Assembly: GCA_016705475.1 (NCBI GenBank)
Contig: JADIYD010000009.1
Location: forward strand, 186,001 to 250,000
Length of the DNA: 64,000 nt
Reading direction: 5' to 3'
Source: Betaproteobacteria bacterium
Lineage (GTDB): Bacteria; Pseudomonadota; Gammaproteobacteria; Burkholderiales; Rhodocyclaceae
Part shown: piece by piece, positions 44,401 to 52,242 of the stretch
Position numbering within the stretch: position 1 is the first letter of the stretch
Layout of the letters: every line of letters starts with the position of its first letter
The notes under the pieces: generated by a model
What the model saw: the letters and a program-made list of their open reading frames with translations, nothing else
The model's database searches: none
What the model was told of the DNA's origin: nothing
Program-made: the position numbers and the translations under genes

Positions 44401-46454
44401 TTTCCGAAATAGCCGAGCGTGTATCTTCAGCATCTGCAGTTGCACAAAACTCAACGCGACTGGATACCGATAGCTTGATTTTCCAGGCGCGCTTTAACAC
44501 GCAGGATTGGACCGGCCAGTTACGTGCGTTTGAAGTTACTACGACAGGAAACGTCGACGTCAATAGCCCTGTTTGGGATGCCGCCCAGAAAATGCCTGTT
44601 CATACTGCCCGAAAACTTTATACCTGGGACAAGGTTGCCTTTAGCGGCAATATCTTTGACGTTGGCTCTGGCGGCTTAAATTCTGCCCAGATTTCGAACA
44701 TGGGCATCAGTTCGCTGAGCAGTGCTTCTCAAGCGAAGTTTGTATCGTATCTTCGCGGCGATCCGTCAAATGAGCAAAAGAACGGTGGAACTTACCGTAA
44801 CCGTAGTGTTTCACTTGGCGATATCGTAAATTCTGATCCTGTCTATGTTTATGCCGAGGATTTTGGATACGAGCTTTTGCCTGAGGCTACTGTTTCGACA
44901 CCGAATTCGTATGCTCAATTCCGTGATGTAACCAAGGCAGCGCGGCGCAAGATGCTCTACGTGAGTTCAAACGATGGTTTTGTGCATGGCTTTGATGCCT
45001 CCCAAGGTACTTCGGGCGGTGTGGAGCAATTTGCGTTTGTTCCGGCGGCAGCGCATTCGCAGTTGCCAAAACTGGCTCTGCCTGGCTATTCGCATCAGTA
45101 TTTTGTCGATGGACCATTGTTTGCCGGCGATGCATATTTTAGTTCTTCGGCGAACTGGAAAACGGTCCTGCTAGGTACCACTGGTGCGGCGCCGAACAAG
45201 GCGGTTTTTGCGCTTGACGTAACGAATCCAGATACATTTTCTGCCGCGAATGTCATGTGGGAGTTTACGCATTCTGACTTGGGTTATCCGATGGGGCAGC
45301 CGGCTATCGCGCGGATGCCGAATGGCCGTTGGGCGGCGGTCTTCGGGAACGGTTATGAAAGTTCCGCTGGCAAGGCCAAGCTCTTTATCGTGTATCTGGA
45401 TGCTAACCTGACCGATGGTCAGTGGACCGCAGATACTGATTTCTGTGTTTTGGCGCCTGACGATACGGTTGCCAACAACGGTTTGAGCACACCTTCTCTC
45501 CTCGATAGCAATGGTGACGGAGTTGTCGATGCGATTTATGCTGGCGATCTCCAAGGGAATGTATGGAAATTTGCGATTGATGCCAGTGGTACAGGTTCTA
45601 CTGATAATTGTCCTTCTGCAAAATGGAAGAAAGACAAGTTGGTATTCCAGACACCTTCTGTTACCTGTCGTACCAAAAGTGTGACCGGAGTTATCTCGAC
45701 CTGTTCTTCGCCAACAACGAAACGTCAGCCGATTTCTGCACCCATTGAAGTCAGTTCGGCGCAGTCGGGGCAGGCGGGTGGTGTCATGTTGTTCTTCGGG
45801 ACAGGCATGTACTATCAAGCCTCGGACGTGAATGACATGACTCAGCAGGCTTTCTACGGAATTTGGGATGACAATGGAAATTCCGCAGTGACCCAGGCTC
45901 AGCTTGTTCAACAAACGATCGATACGGAGAGCACCATTAGCGTGGTTGATCAGACCACCAGCCAGACTGTGACTTTCGACTATCGTTTGACATCGCAGAA
46001 TCCGGTTGACTATGCCTCGAAGAAGGGGTGGTTCATGAATCTGCTCAAGCCGAACCCTAGTGCTTCCGTTCCGGAGTACCAAGGTGAGCGGGTAGTTACA
46101 CTTCCGCTCTTGCGAGGTGGTCGCGTGATATTCACTACACTGATTCCCTCTACGGACCCTTGTGCATTTGGCGGAAATAGCTGGATTATGGAGATGGATC
46201 TGGCAACAGGTGTATCGCCCGCATCGCCGGTTTTTGATCTTAATGGTGACGGTGCATTTGGGTCCGCGGACAAGGCCGGTGGAGGTGTTGTCAGTGGAAT
46301 TAAGTCGTCCGAGGGGGTGATCAAGACGCCGGCTGTTATCTCTGCGGGGTCAAAAGAGTACAAGTTATCGTCCGGTACTTCAGGGAATATCGTCAAGATT
46401 ACCGAACGGGGATCACAGTCCATCCGCCGCACCTCGTGGCGACAGATTCAATAA
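41448..46454 (+). CDS. pilY1: Pilus tip adhesin/assembly factor PilY1 with PA14-like domain
   Basis: A 1668-residue exported protein, longer than the roughly 1160 residues of Pseudomonas PilY1. It has a signal peptide (residues 1-31). A PA14-like domain lies at about 279-414 (GTYEFSVDGDDAIDLTIDG, VGWYGGHGSCNCN, HTIRFRHHEQSGGDEYYLRW). The conserved C-terminal PilC-type propeller runs from about 1120 (SLGDIVNSDPVYV, MLYVSSNDGFVHGFDA). Calcium-type DxNxDGxxD loops occur near residue 65 (DVNGDGILD) and near 1352 (DSNGDGVVD); the latter fits the known PilY1 site. A related DLNGDG lies near 1597. An RGD is at about 1105. The frame is intact. Confidence 0.92.
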   Translation: MNQIKSRTLALVSTVLFALGSITVSSLVKAAPSQVPLFLGGGQPLVLLTMSRDHKLYYESYNDASDVNGDGILDVGFKQDINYYGYFDSYKCYDWSGTSGRFVPSSVTADKKCTSKWSGSFLNYLTMTRMDSMRKVLYGGYRSTDGDAVTVLERSYIPQDAHSWGKEYESEARDGYKITDYTPLSQPALGTRHLFANTTLLSPPTGKDGPLLRVLTNSPYRIWEWVSIERPVAGTKCVHGGSGPDCTATSSGSFVTVPASSSHGLSGLTQSNYKTTGASPNDAAGFATLQTTYENTTYKCGSQAASTINGSGNPFSGTNGCSDENYMTIFSGTLNVAAAGTYEFSVDGDDAIDLTIDGVVQVGWYGGHGSCNCNTNSVSVSLSAGTHTIRFRHHEQSGGDEYYLRWRNSATSAMTDYKVRVEVCNASVGLESDCKGYPNGSATPTVYRPTGLLHEFGEDHTMAFGLLSGSYTNNLQGGVLRRNISNFGTEVDSTTGKFNTSVDGIVKTLNAFAISGFGGNYEYSCGWKTDGPLNNGNCSMWGNPVAEMMYEGLRYLAGKSAATTEFGYSGSTDGGITLPNASWLNPYRSTSGGYGWCSKPFQMVISDINPSYDSDQVPGSAFSSFSGDLTGLNASSFGQTIWDGEAEPTNVFIGQSGTGTGSYDGAPTAKTVSSFGNIRGLAPEEPTKQGSYYAASVAYYGNINKITNPDGLSATELASKQQNVQTFSVALASPLPRIEIPIAALNKTITLVPFAKSVGGSGISATTGAFQPTNQIVDFYVDTIRNVSGFPTDAAVNGGRPYYKFRINYEDVEQGADHDMDAIVEYTISLAADNTVLVQLDSTYAAGGIIQHIGYVVSGSTTDGTYLAVRDSDTAAGSDPDYFLDTPNTPSVALPLTNSRTFTAGTGTSATFIKHDPLWYAAKWGGFTDIAQEVSGAKVYDKKPLAVAEWDRKSTNGTLTADGTPDNYYLVTNAGTLKDQLRAAFSEIAERVSSASAVAQNSTRLDTDSLIFQARFNTQDWTGQLRAFEVTTTGNVDVNSPVWDAAQKMPVHTARKLYTWDKVAFSGNIFDVGSGGLNSAQISNMGISSLSSASQAKFVSYLRGDPSNEQKNGGTYRNRSVSLGDIVNSDPVYVYAEDFGYELLPEATVSTPNSYAQFRDVTKAARRKMLYVSSNDGFVHGFDASQGTSGGVEQFAFVPAAAHSQLPKLALPGYSHQYFVDGPLFAGDAYFSSSANWKTVLLGTTGAAPNKAVFALDVTNPDTFSAANVMWEFTHSDLGYPMGQPAIARMPNGRWAAVFGNGYESSAGKAKLFIVYLDANLTDGQWTADTDFCVLAPDDTVANNGLSTPSLLDSNGDGVVDAIYAGDLQGNVWKFAIDASGTGSTDNCPSAKWKKDKLVFQTPSVTCRTKSVTGVISTCSSPTTKRQPISAPIEVSSAQSGQAGGVMLFFGTGMYYQASDVNDMTQQAFYGIWDDNGNSAVTQAQLVQQTIDTESTISVVDQTTSQTVTFDYRLTSQNPVDYASKKGWFMNLLKPNPSASVPEYQGERVVTLPLLRGGRVIFTTLIPSTDPCAFGGNSWIMEMDLATGVSPASPVFDLNGDGAFGSADKAGGGVVSGIKSSEGVIKTPAVISAGSKEYKLSSGTSGNIVKITERGSQSIRRTSWRQIQ

Positions 46455-46464
46455 GGAGTGATTG

Positions 46465-46908
46465 ATGAGAGTCAAGAAAACGGCCAATGAAAATCGGCAA
46501 ACAGGATTTTCACTGATCGAACTGATGGTGGTCGTGGCGATTCTTGGTATCTTGGCGTCGATTGCCCTGCCGTCGTATCAAGAATCGATCCGGCAAACCC
46601 GGCGTGGCGATGCCACTGCTGTATTGATGGAAAATGCCCAGTTTCTTGAGCGGACATTTACTCAGAACACTAGCTATCTGGTTGCCGGGGCCAATCCGGT
46701 GTTGCCAAACACTGAGTCTCCGAAGGATGGATCAGCAAAGTATTATGATATATCTCTGTCGGGAACAAACACAGCGAGCACATATAGCTTGCAAGCCGTT
46801 CCAAAAGGAGCTATGGCCGGGGATGCTTGCGGTACGATGACTCTCAATCAGGCTGGTGTTAAAGGCGTAAGCGGGGGATCGAAGTCTGTTGGTCAATGTT
46901 GGAAATGA
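46465..46908 (+). CDS. pilE: Type IV minor pilin PilE
   Basis: A 147-residue minor pilin. The start ATG 46465 has AAGGAG six bases upstream. The leader ends at RQTG/FSLIELMVVVAILGILAS with Glu at +5, followed by the PilE pattern LPSYQESIRQTRRGDATAVL and ENAQFLERTFTQNTSY. Two C-terminal cysteines probably form the D-loop disulfide. It follows pilY1 after 10 nt and precedes the TonB-like gene after 3 nt. Confidence 0.9.
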   Translation: MRVKKTANENRQTGFSLIELMVVVAILGILASIALPSYQESIRQTRRGDATAVLMENAQFLERTFTQNTSYLVAGANPVLPNTESPKDGSAKYYDISLSGTNTASTYSLQAVPKGAMAGDACGTMTLNQAGVKGVSGGSKSVGQCWK

Positions 46909-46911
46909 GGA

Positions 46912-47496
46912 ATGCCAGGGCAGCAGTTGTTGCTTCCTTTCGGAGTTTCGCTGTTCGTCCATTTGGCGTTGCTGTTGCTATTCCTCGATGCTCTTCCATC
47001 GGCGCCAATTCGTATGCCATCAGCCTCGCCCGGAATGGTCGTAGAACTGGTCGCGCCATCCACTTACCATGATTCTGATGGCGTTGAGCAGCCGAAAGTA
47101 CCGGTTTCAGAGGCGACCGTAGTTAAGTCGATTGTGGATTCTGAGGCGGTGCCTGTTCGAGAGATGAGGCAGTTGTTGCCTAGTGTCGGAGTGTATGAAG
47201 TCGGAGAGTTGGATGGGGGCGTAGCATTGATATCAGGACCTCCCATTGAGCCGGAATATGGCTTTGCCGATGATGTGCACGGAGCCGTGGATATCTCCGT
47301 TCTGGTAACGCCGGACGGGAAGGCTGTCATGGTTTGGCATGCGCCGAGCGATCTTGATCCTGCAGCAATCGTATACATGGCCAATGCCTTACGTGTGGCC
47401 AAGTTTTCCCAGCCCCAAAAGAGTGGTTTTCCTGTCTATGGGATTTACCGCGTGAGGGTTGAAGTTGGTGCCTTGGTCAATGGGCGCGAACGCTAA
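46912..47496 (+). CDS. TonB-like single-pass membrane protein at the end of the pilin operon
   Basis: A 194-residue protein with one N-terminal membrane segment (LPFGVSLFVHLALLLLFL), a variable linker rich in Val, Glu and Pro, and a C-terminal domain (GAVDISVLVTPDGKAVMVW, DLDPAAIVYMANALRVAKFS) arranged like a TonB C-terminal domain. No ExbB/ExbD or receptor gene is near. Its ATG is 3 nt after pilE, so it is probably the last gene of the operon. A role in pilus assembly or as an energy or envelope link is only inference. Confidence 0.65.
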   Translation: MPGQQLLLPFGVSLFVHLALLLLFLDALPSAPIRMPSASPGMVVELVAPSTYHDSDGVEQPKVPVSEATVVKSIVDSEAVPVREMRQLLPSVGVYEVGELDGGVALISGPPIEPEYGFADDVHGAVDISVLVTPDGKAVMVWHAPSDLDPAAIVYMANALRVAKFSQPQKSGFPVYGIYRVRVEVGALVNGRER

Positions 47497-47502
47497 TATT
47501 GC

Positions 47503-47531
47503 TTGCGTAGTGTTGTTGGGGGCGCTACAAT
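47503..47531 (+). promoter_or_regulatory. Promoter of rpsT
   Basis: TTGCGT (47503-47508), 17-nt spacer, TACAAT (47526-47531). Transcription would start about 25 nt before the rpsT ATG. Confidence 0.65.
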
Positions 47532-47563
47532 TGGCGGTTTAAAGATTTCCCGGAATCAACTAT

Positions 47564-47833
47564 ATGGCCAATAGCGCACAAGCCCGTAAGCGCGCCCGTC
47601 AAGCTGACGGGCAGCGTTCCCATAACGCCAGCCTGCGTTCGACCCTGCGTACCGCAATCAAGCGTGTCCGTCAGGCGATCGAAGCTGGTGATAAAGCCGC
47701 CGCTCAAGGCGTCTTCCAGCAATCCGTTGCGGTTCTCGATCGCATCGCTGACAAGAAGATTGTTCACAAGAACAAGGCTTCCCGCACCAAGAGCCGTCTG
47801 TCTGCTCAGATCAAGGCACTTGCTGCTGCTTGA
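47564..47833 (+). CDS. rpsT: 30S ribosomal protein S20
   Basis: Small-subunit protein that binds the 5' domain of 16S rRNA. It has 89 residues, Lys/Arg/Ala-rich, with the family pattern ANSAQARKRARQADGQRSHN and later DKKIVHKNKASRTKSRLSAQ. It is a single-gene unit with its own promoter and a strong terminator 25 nt after the stop. Confidence 0.98.
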   Translation: MANSAQARKRARQADGQRSHNASLRSTLRTAIKRVRQAIEAGDKAAAQGVFQQSVAVLDRIADKKIVHKNKASRTKSRLSAQIKALAAA

Positions 47834-47858
47834 TAAAGCTGGATGCTCAAATAAAAAT

Positions 47859-47881
47859 GGCGCCTCAGGGCGCCTTTTTTA
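47859..47881 (+). terminator. Rho-independent terminator of rpsT
   Basis: GGCGCC (47859-47864), loop TCAG, GGCGCC (47869-47874), then TTTTTTATTT; an A-run on the upstream side could make it work for the convergent DUF3579 gene as well. Confidence 0.9.
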
Positions 47882-47902
47882 TTTCCTGATTTTCCTTGGT
47901 TG

Positions 47903-48199
47903 TTACTTTTTTTCCAGTGAGCAGACGCCGTCGATAATTTGAAGGTCGTTGTCTTGGGCGAAGTTGAGCATGAACCGATAGGCCATCGGTTCCACTTCGC
48001 CGAGGCGGCCGTCGACGAAAACAGCTTTTTCGCCGTTGTAGTCGCCCGGGCCAACATAGGGCGAGTACTTCATCTTGCGTTCGGCACCGAAGGCGGACAT
48101 GACACCGCACAGGCGCTCTGCCCAGTCACTGGGGCGAAACTTTTTGCCTTGTTTGGTAAGGCCGACAATGATGAATGTGGTTGAGTCTATAGTTGTCAT
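47903..48199 (-). CDS. DUF3579 family protein
   Basis: A 98-residue soluble protein from ATG 48199. The sequence FIIVGLTKQGKKFRPSDWAE, then ERLCGVMSAFG, YSPYVGPGDYNGEKAVFVDG and MLNFAQDNDLQIIDG fits the DUF3579 family of betaproteobacteria. The function is unknown; conserved basic and aromatic residues near the N-terminus hint at nucleic-acid or ligand binding. It is divergent from argD with a 246-bp gap in which no other gene is supported. Confidence 0.85.
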   Translation of the reverse strand: MTTIDSTTFIIVGLTKQGKKFRPSDWAERLCGVMSAFGAERKMKYSPYVGPGDYNGEKAVFVDGRLGEVEPMAYRFMLNFAQDNDLQIIDGVCSLEKK

Positions 48200-48445
48200 T
48201 GTTCTAGTCTGCGTTGGGCGATGCGACCTTGCGAATAGGGATTCTAGCAGAAGCCTGAAACCTTTCCATAATTCTGGATTTTGGGCGTCAGGCCAAGCCT
48301 GTCCGGGTATATTGGTCGTTCTATACAAGGTCTTGCTTTTGACCTAAAATTCGGTCGGCTGTTGCTCTTGCGGGTTGTATTGCCCGTTGGGGTGGCGATT
48401 ATTCCGGCGGCAATGTCCGCCGTTTTCGTTTTTTGGGGTTGCCTC

Positions 48446-49618
48446 ATGTCGCACGTCATGAATACCTATGCCCGCTTGCCGGTGGCTTTCAGCCATGGTC
48501 AAGGTAGCCGGATTACAGATACCGAGGGCAAAGAGTACCTGGATGCATTGTCCGGGATTGCAGTTTCCACACTCGGTCATGCTCATCCCAAGTTGGTGGC
48601 TGCTATTGCTGCCCAGGCCGGACGTGTGTTGCATACCTCGAATCTTTACGGTATTCCGACGCAGGATAAATTGTCCGACAGGCTGGCGGCACTTTCTGGC
48701 ATGCAGGAGATTTTTTTCTGCAATTCCGGATGCGAGGCGAATGAGGCTGCGATCAAGCTGGCCCGTTATTTCGGCCACAAAAAGGGTATCGAGACGCCGA
48801 CCATCATCGTGATGGAAAAGGCTTTTCATGGCAGGACGATGGCAACGCTATCGGCAACGGGAAATCGCAAGGCGCAGGCTGGGTTTGAGCCGCTGGTATC
48901 GGGTTTTGTTCGCGTTCCGTATGACGATCTGGAAGCGATCAAAGCGGTTGCCGAACACAATCATAATATTGTCGCTGTCATGCTGGAAATTATTCAGGGC
49001 GAGGGCGGTATTCATCTCGCGTCCGCTGAGTTCCAGAAGGGTGTCCGTCAATTGTGCGACGAGCATGGCTGGCTTTTGATCTGCGATGAGGTTCAGTGCG
49101 GCATGGCGCGGACCGGCAAGTGGTTCGGGTATCAGCATGCCGGCATTCAGCCGGATATTGCGACCCTGGCCAAGGGCCTGGGTTCGGGGGTACCGATCGG
49201 CGCCTGCATGGCAGGGGGCAGGGCGGCTGGTTTGTTTGGCCCGGGCAACCATGGCTCGACTTTTGGTGGAAATCCCTTGGCTTGTACGGCGGCGTTGACG
49301 ACGATCGATACCATTGAGCAGGATGGTTTGATGGCGAATGCGGAGCGGGTTGGGGCCTTGATCCGCAAGCTCTACGCGGAGGCGTTGGTCGGGATCAAGG
49401 GCGTCGTTGAGATTCGCGGCCATGGCTTGATGATCGGTATCGAACTCGATCGTCCGTGTGGGGAATTGGTTGGCAAGGCGCTGGCGGCAGGGTTGTTGAT
49501 CAACGTAACGGCCGACAAGGTGGTTCGCCTGTTGCCGCCGCTGACATTTAGCGAAAATGAGGCAAAAGAGCTGGTCGACCGCAGCGTGCCGTTGATCAAG
49601 GCTTTTTTGGCGGGGTAA
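48446..49618 (+). CDS. argD: Acetylornithine aminotransferase
   Basis: PLP-dependent class III aminotransferase of arginine synthesis, making N-acetylornithine. From ATG 48446 it has 390 residues. Features are CNSGCEANEAAIKLARYFG, the FHGRTMATLSATGN loop, CDEVQCGMARTGKWFGY, and the PLP-binding lysine in ATLAKGLGSGVPIGAC. The frame is open about 55 codons further upstream, but that part does not resemble the family. argF follows after 3 nt, giving argD-argF-argG. Confidence 0.95.
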   Translation: MSHVMNTYARLPVAFSHGQGSRITDTEGKEYLDALSGIAVSTLGHAHPKLVAAIAAQAGRVLHTSNLYGIPTQDKLSDRLAALSGMQEIFFCNSGCEANEAAIKLARYFGHKKGIETPTIIVMEKAFHGRTMATLSATGNRKAQAGFEPLVSGFVRVPYDDLEAIKAVAEHNHNIVAVMLEIIQGEGGIHLASAEFQKGVRQLCDEHGWLLICDEVQCGMARTGKWFGYQHAGIQPDIATLAKGLGSGVPIGACMAGGRAAGLFGPGNHGSTFGGNPLACTAALTTIDTIEQDGLMANAERVGALIRKLYAEALVGIKGVVEIRGHGLMIGIELDRPCGELVGKALAAGLLINVTADKVVRLLPPLTFSENEAKELVDRSVPLIKAFLAG

Positions 49619-49621
49619 ATC

Positions 49622-50542
49622 ATGGCCGTCAAACACTTTTTGCAGTTCAAGGACTTCACCCGCGAGGAACTCGAGTATGTGTTCGAGCGGACGCGCTGGA
49701 TCAAGAGCCAGTTCAAGTCTTACCAGAAGTATTGGCCGCTTTCGGACCGTACGCTGGTGATGATTTTCGAGAAGGCGAGCACGCGGACGCGTCTTTCTTT
49801 CGAGGCAGGCATGCAGCAGTTGGGTGGCTCGGCCATCTACCTGAATACCCGCGACTCGCAGCTGGGGCGTGGCGAGCCGGTTGAGGATGCGGCGCAGGTG
49901 ATATCCCGAATGAGCGACATCGTGATGATCCGCACTTTCGAGCAGGAGATCATTGAGCGTTTCGCCGCCAACTCGCGCGTGCCGGTGATCAACGGGCTGA
50001 CCAACGAATATCATCCATGCCAGATCCTGGCCGACATCTATACCTTCATCGAGCATCGTGGTTGCATTCAGGACAAGACGGTTGCCTGGGTGGGGGATGC
50101 CAACAATATGTGCAATACCTGGCTACAGGCGGCAGAGGTGCTTGATTTCAAGGTGCACGTGTCGACGCCGCCGGGTTACGAAATCAATGCCGAGCTGGTT
50201 GGCAAGATTGATCCGGCACGTTTCAAGGTCTTTGCGGACCCGATGGACGCCTGCCGCGGTGCTGATCTGGTCACCACCGACGTGTGGACATCGATGGGAT
50301 TCGAGGCAGAAAACGAAGAGCGAATCAAGGCGTTTGCCGACTGGTGCGTCGACGGCGACATGATGCGCGTCGCCAGCAAGGATGTCCTGTTCATGCATTG
50401 CCTGCCGGCGCATCGTGGCGAGGAGGTCACCGCCGAGGTGATCGACGGGCCGCAATCGGTGGTTTGGGACGAGGCGGAAAATCGCCTGCATGTTCAGAAG
50501 GCGTTGATGGAATATTTGCTGCTGGGCCGGATTCAGGGCTGA
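49622..50542 (+). CDS. argF: Ornithine carbamoyltransferase
   Basis: Converts ornithine and carbamoyl phosphate to citrulline. The 306-residue protein has the carbamoyl phosphate site STRTRLSFE at about residues 53-61, HPCQILADIYTF, the ornithine-binding DVWTSMG, and the C-terminal HCLPAHRGEEVTAEV containing the catalytic Cys. All key residues are present. It lies between argD and argG in one transcription direction. Confidence 0.96.
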   Translation: MAVKHFLQFKDFTREELEYVFERTRWIKSQFKSYQKYWPLSDRTLVMIFEKASTRTRLSFEAGMQQLGGSAIYLNTRDSQLGRGEPVEDAAQVISRMSDIVMIRTFEQEIIERFAANSRVPVINGLTNEYHPCQILADIYTFIEHRGCIQDKTVAWVGDANNMCNTWLQAAEVLDFKVHVSTPPGYEINAELVGKIDPARFKVFADPMDACRGADLVTTDVWTSMGFEAENEERIKAFADWCVDGDMMRVASKDVLFMHCLPAHRGEEVTAEVIDGPQSVVWDEAENRLHVQKALMEYLLLGRIQG

Positions 50543-50574
50543 GCCGCAGGGTTAATCGAAACTAGGGAACTGAA

Positions 50575-52014
50575 ATGAGCGACATCAAGAAGGTTGTATT
50601 GGCCTATTCGGGCGGTCTGGATACCTCGGTCATCCTCAAGTGGTTGCAGGATACCTACAAGTGCGAAGTGGTCACCTTTACGGCAGACCTCGGCCAGGGT
50701 GAAGAGTTGGAGCCAGCTCGCGCCAAGGCCTTGAAGGCTGGCATCAAGCCGAAGAACATCTATATCGATGACGTGCGCGAGGAGTTTGTCCGTGACTTCG
50801 TCTTCCCGATGTTCCGGGCCAATACCGTTTATGAGGGCGAGTACCTGCTGGGTACTTCTATCGCGCGCCCGCTGATTGCCAAGCGCCTGATCGAGATCGT
50901 CAATGAAACCGGCGCTGATGCAATCTGCCACGGTGCCACCGGCAAGGGCAACGACCAGGTTCGTTTCGAGCTCGGTGCCTACGCGCTCAAGCCGGGCATC
51001 AAGGTCATCGCGCCATGGCGTGAGTGGGACCTGATGTCGCGCGAGAAACTGATGGCCTATGCCGAGACGCATGGCATCGAGATCGACATGAAGCACAAGA
51101 AGGGCGGCTCCCCGTATTCGATGGACGCCAACCTGCTGCATATTTCCTACGAAGGTCGTCACCTGGAAGATCCTGCGGCGGAAGCAGAAGAGTCGATGTG
51201 GCGGTGGACGGTGTCGCCGGAAAAGGCACCGAACAAGGCCGAATACCTCGACCTCGAATTCGCCAAGGGTGACGTCGTCGCCATCAACGGCAAGAAGATG
51301 AAGGCGCACGAAGTGCTCGGCACGCTGAACGAAATCGGCGGCAAGCATGGCATTGGCCGCCTCGATCTGGTCGAAAACCGTTACGTCGGCATGAAGTCGC
51401 GTGGCTGCTACGAAACCCCGGGCGGCACGATTCTGCTGCGTGCCCACCGTGCCATTGAATCCGTCACGCTCGACCGCGAAGTTGCCCACCTCAAGGACGA
51501 CCTGATGCCGCGCTACGCCAGCCTGGTGTACAACGGCTACTGGTGGAGCCCGGAGCGCAAGGCGCTGCAGGTGCTGATCGACCACACGCAAGGCTGCGTC
51601 AATGGCGTCGTTCGTCTGAAGCTGTACAAGGGCAACGTGATCGTCGTCGGCCGCGATTCGAAGACCGATTCGCTGTTCGATTCGACCATTGCCACCTTTG
51701 AAGATGATGCCGGTGCTTATGACCAGCGCGATGCGGGCGGTTTCATCAAGCTCAACGCGCTGCGCATGCGGATCGCCGCCAATCTGGCAGCCAAAAAGGC
51801 TGCTCAGCCCGCTGCGAAAAAGGCTGCGGCCAAGCCGGCTGACAAGGCCGTTGCCAAGGTTGTCGCCAAGGCTGTGGCCAAGGCAGCGGCGAAACCAGTC
51901 GCCAAAAAGGCAGCGGCGAAACCGGCCGTCAAAAAGGCAGTGGTCCAGCCAGTTGCAGCCAAGGCTGCGGCCAAGGTTGCCGTCAAGAAGCCGGCAGCGA
52001 AGAAGAAGGGCTGA
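50575..52014 (+). CDS. argG: Argininosuccinate synthase with Lys/Ala-rich C-terminal tail
   Basis: ATP-dependent ligation of citrulline and aspartate. The catalytic part (residues 1 to about 404) is complete: the ATP-binding P-loop-like LAYSGGLDTSVILKWLQ at 9-25, ICHGATGKGNDQVRFEL, and the final GGFIKLNALRMRIAANL. Normal ArgG stops at about this point, at 400-410 residues. Here 75 further residues (405-479) follow, of which 22 are Lys and most of the rest Ala, Val or Pro, in AxAK-type repeats resembling histone H1-like tails. The reading frame is continuous to the stop. Confidence 0.96.
   Translation: MSDIKKVVLAYSGGLDTSVILKWLQDTYKCEVVTFTADLGQGEELEPARAKALKAGIKPKNIYIDDVREEFVRDFVFPMFRANTVYEGEYLLGTSIARPLIAKRLIEIVNETGADAICHGATGKGNDQVRFELGAYALKPGIKVIAPWREWDLMSREKLMAYAETHGIEIDMKHKKGGSPYSMDANLLHISYEGRHLEDPAAEAEESMWRWTVSPEKAPNKAEYLDLEFAKGDVVAINGKKMKAHEVLGTLNEIGGKHGIGRLDLVENRYVGMKSRGCYETPGGTILLRAHRAIESVTLDREVAHLKDDLMPRYASLVYNGYWWSPERKALQVLIDHTQGCVNGVVRLKLYKGNVIVVGRDSKTDSLFDSTIATFEDDAGAYDQRDAGGFIKLNALRMRIAANLAAKKAAQPAAKKAAAKPADKAVAKVVAKAVAKAAAKPVAKKAAAKPAVKKAVVQPVAAKAAAKVAVKKPAAKKKG
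51787..52011 (+). repeat. 12-nt-period coding repeat for the ArgG tail
   Basis: DNA encoding the AxAK-type tail is built from degenerate units of about 12 nt (GCCAAGGCTGTG and similar), suggesting expansion by slippage. Units vary at third positions, so it is not a recent perfect array. Confidence 0.75.
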
Positions 52015-52017
52015 TAG

Positions 52018-52242
52018 ATGGATGGCGGTACCGTTTTCGGGCTGAATGAAGAGCAGATCGCGGAATTCTTCTCGACCTGGGGTGTTGGCGCCTTCATCAT
52101 TTTCATGCTGTTCATCATTGGCGAAATCGCCTGGAAGTCAAAGGCGGGCAAGACGGGCACTTTCGTGCTTTTCTTCGTCTTGGCTTTCGGCATGGTTGGC
52201 TTCATCGCCAAATCAGTCATACAAAAAATCTGGGGTATGTAA
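52018..52242 (+). CDS. DUF2788 small membrane protein
   Basis: A 74-residue protein with two membrane helices (VGAFIIFMLFIIGEIAW and TFVLFFVLAFGMVGFIA) and the DUF2788 pattern FGLNEEQIAEFFSTWGVGAF with SKAGKTGTF between the helices and a final KSVIQKIWG. The function is unknown. It begins 3 nt after the argG stop and ends immediately before ppnP, suggesting read-through expression. Confidence 0.85.
   Translation: MDGGTVFGLNEEQIAEFFSTWGVGAFIIFMLFIIGEIAWKSKAGKTGTFVLFFVLAFGMVGFIAKSVIQKIWGM

Noticed and set aside
46912..47496. True TonB energising an outer-membrane receptor
   Set aside because: No ExbB, ExbD or TonB box receptor nearby and no Pro-Lys/Glu-Pro spacer typical of TonB; only TonB-like is claimed.
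48848..50056. 402-codon minus-strand frame
   Set aside because: Antisense to argD/argF, both complete.
51787..52011. CRISPR or tandem repeat array
   Set aside because: The 12-nt repetition is coding, in frame with argG and degenerate; no spacers.
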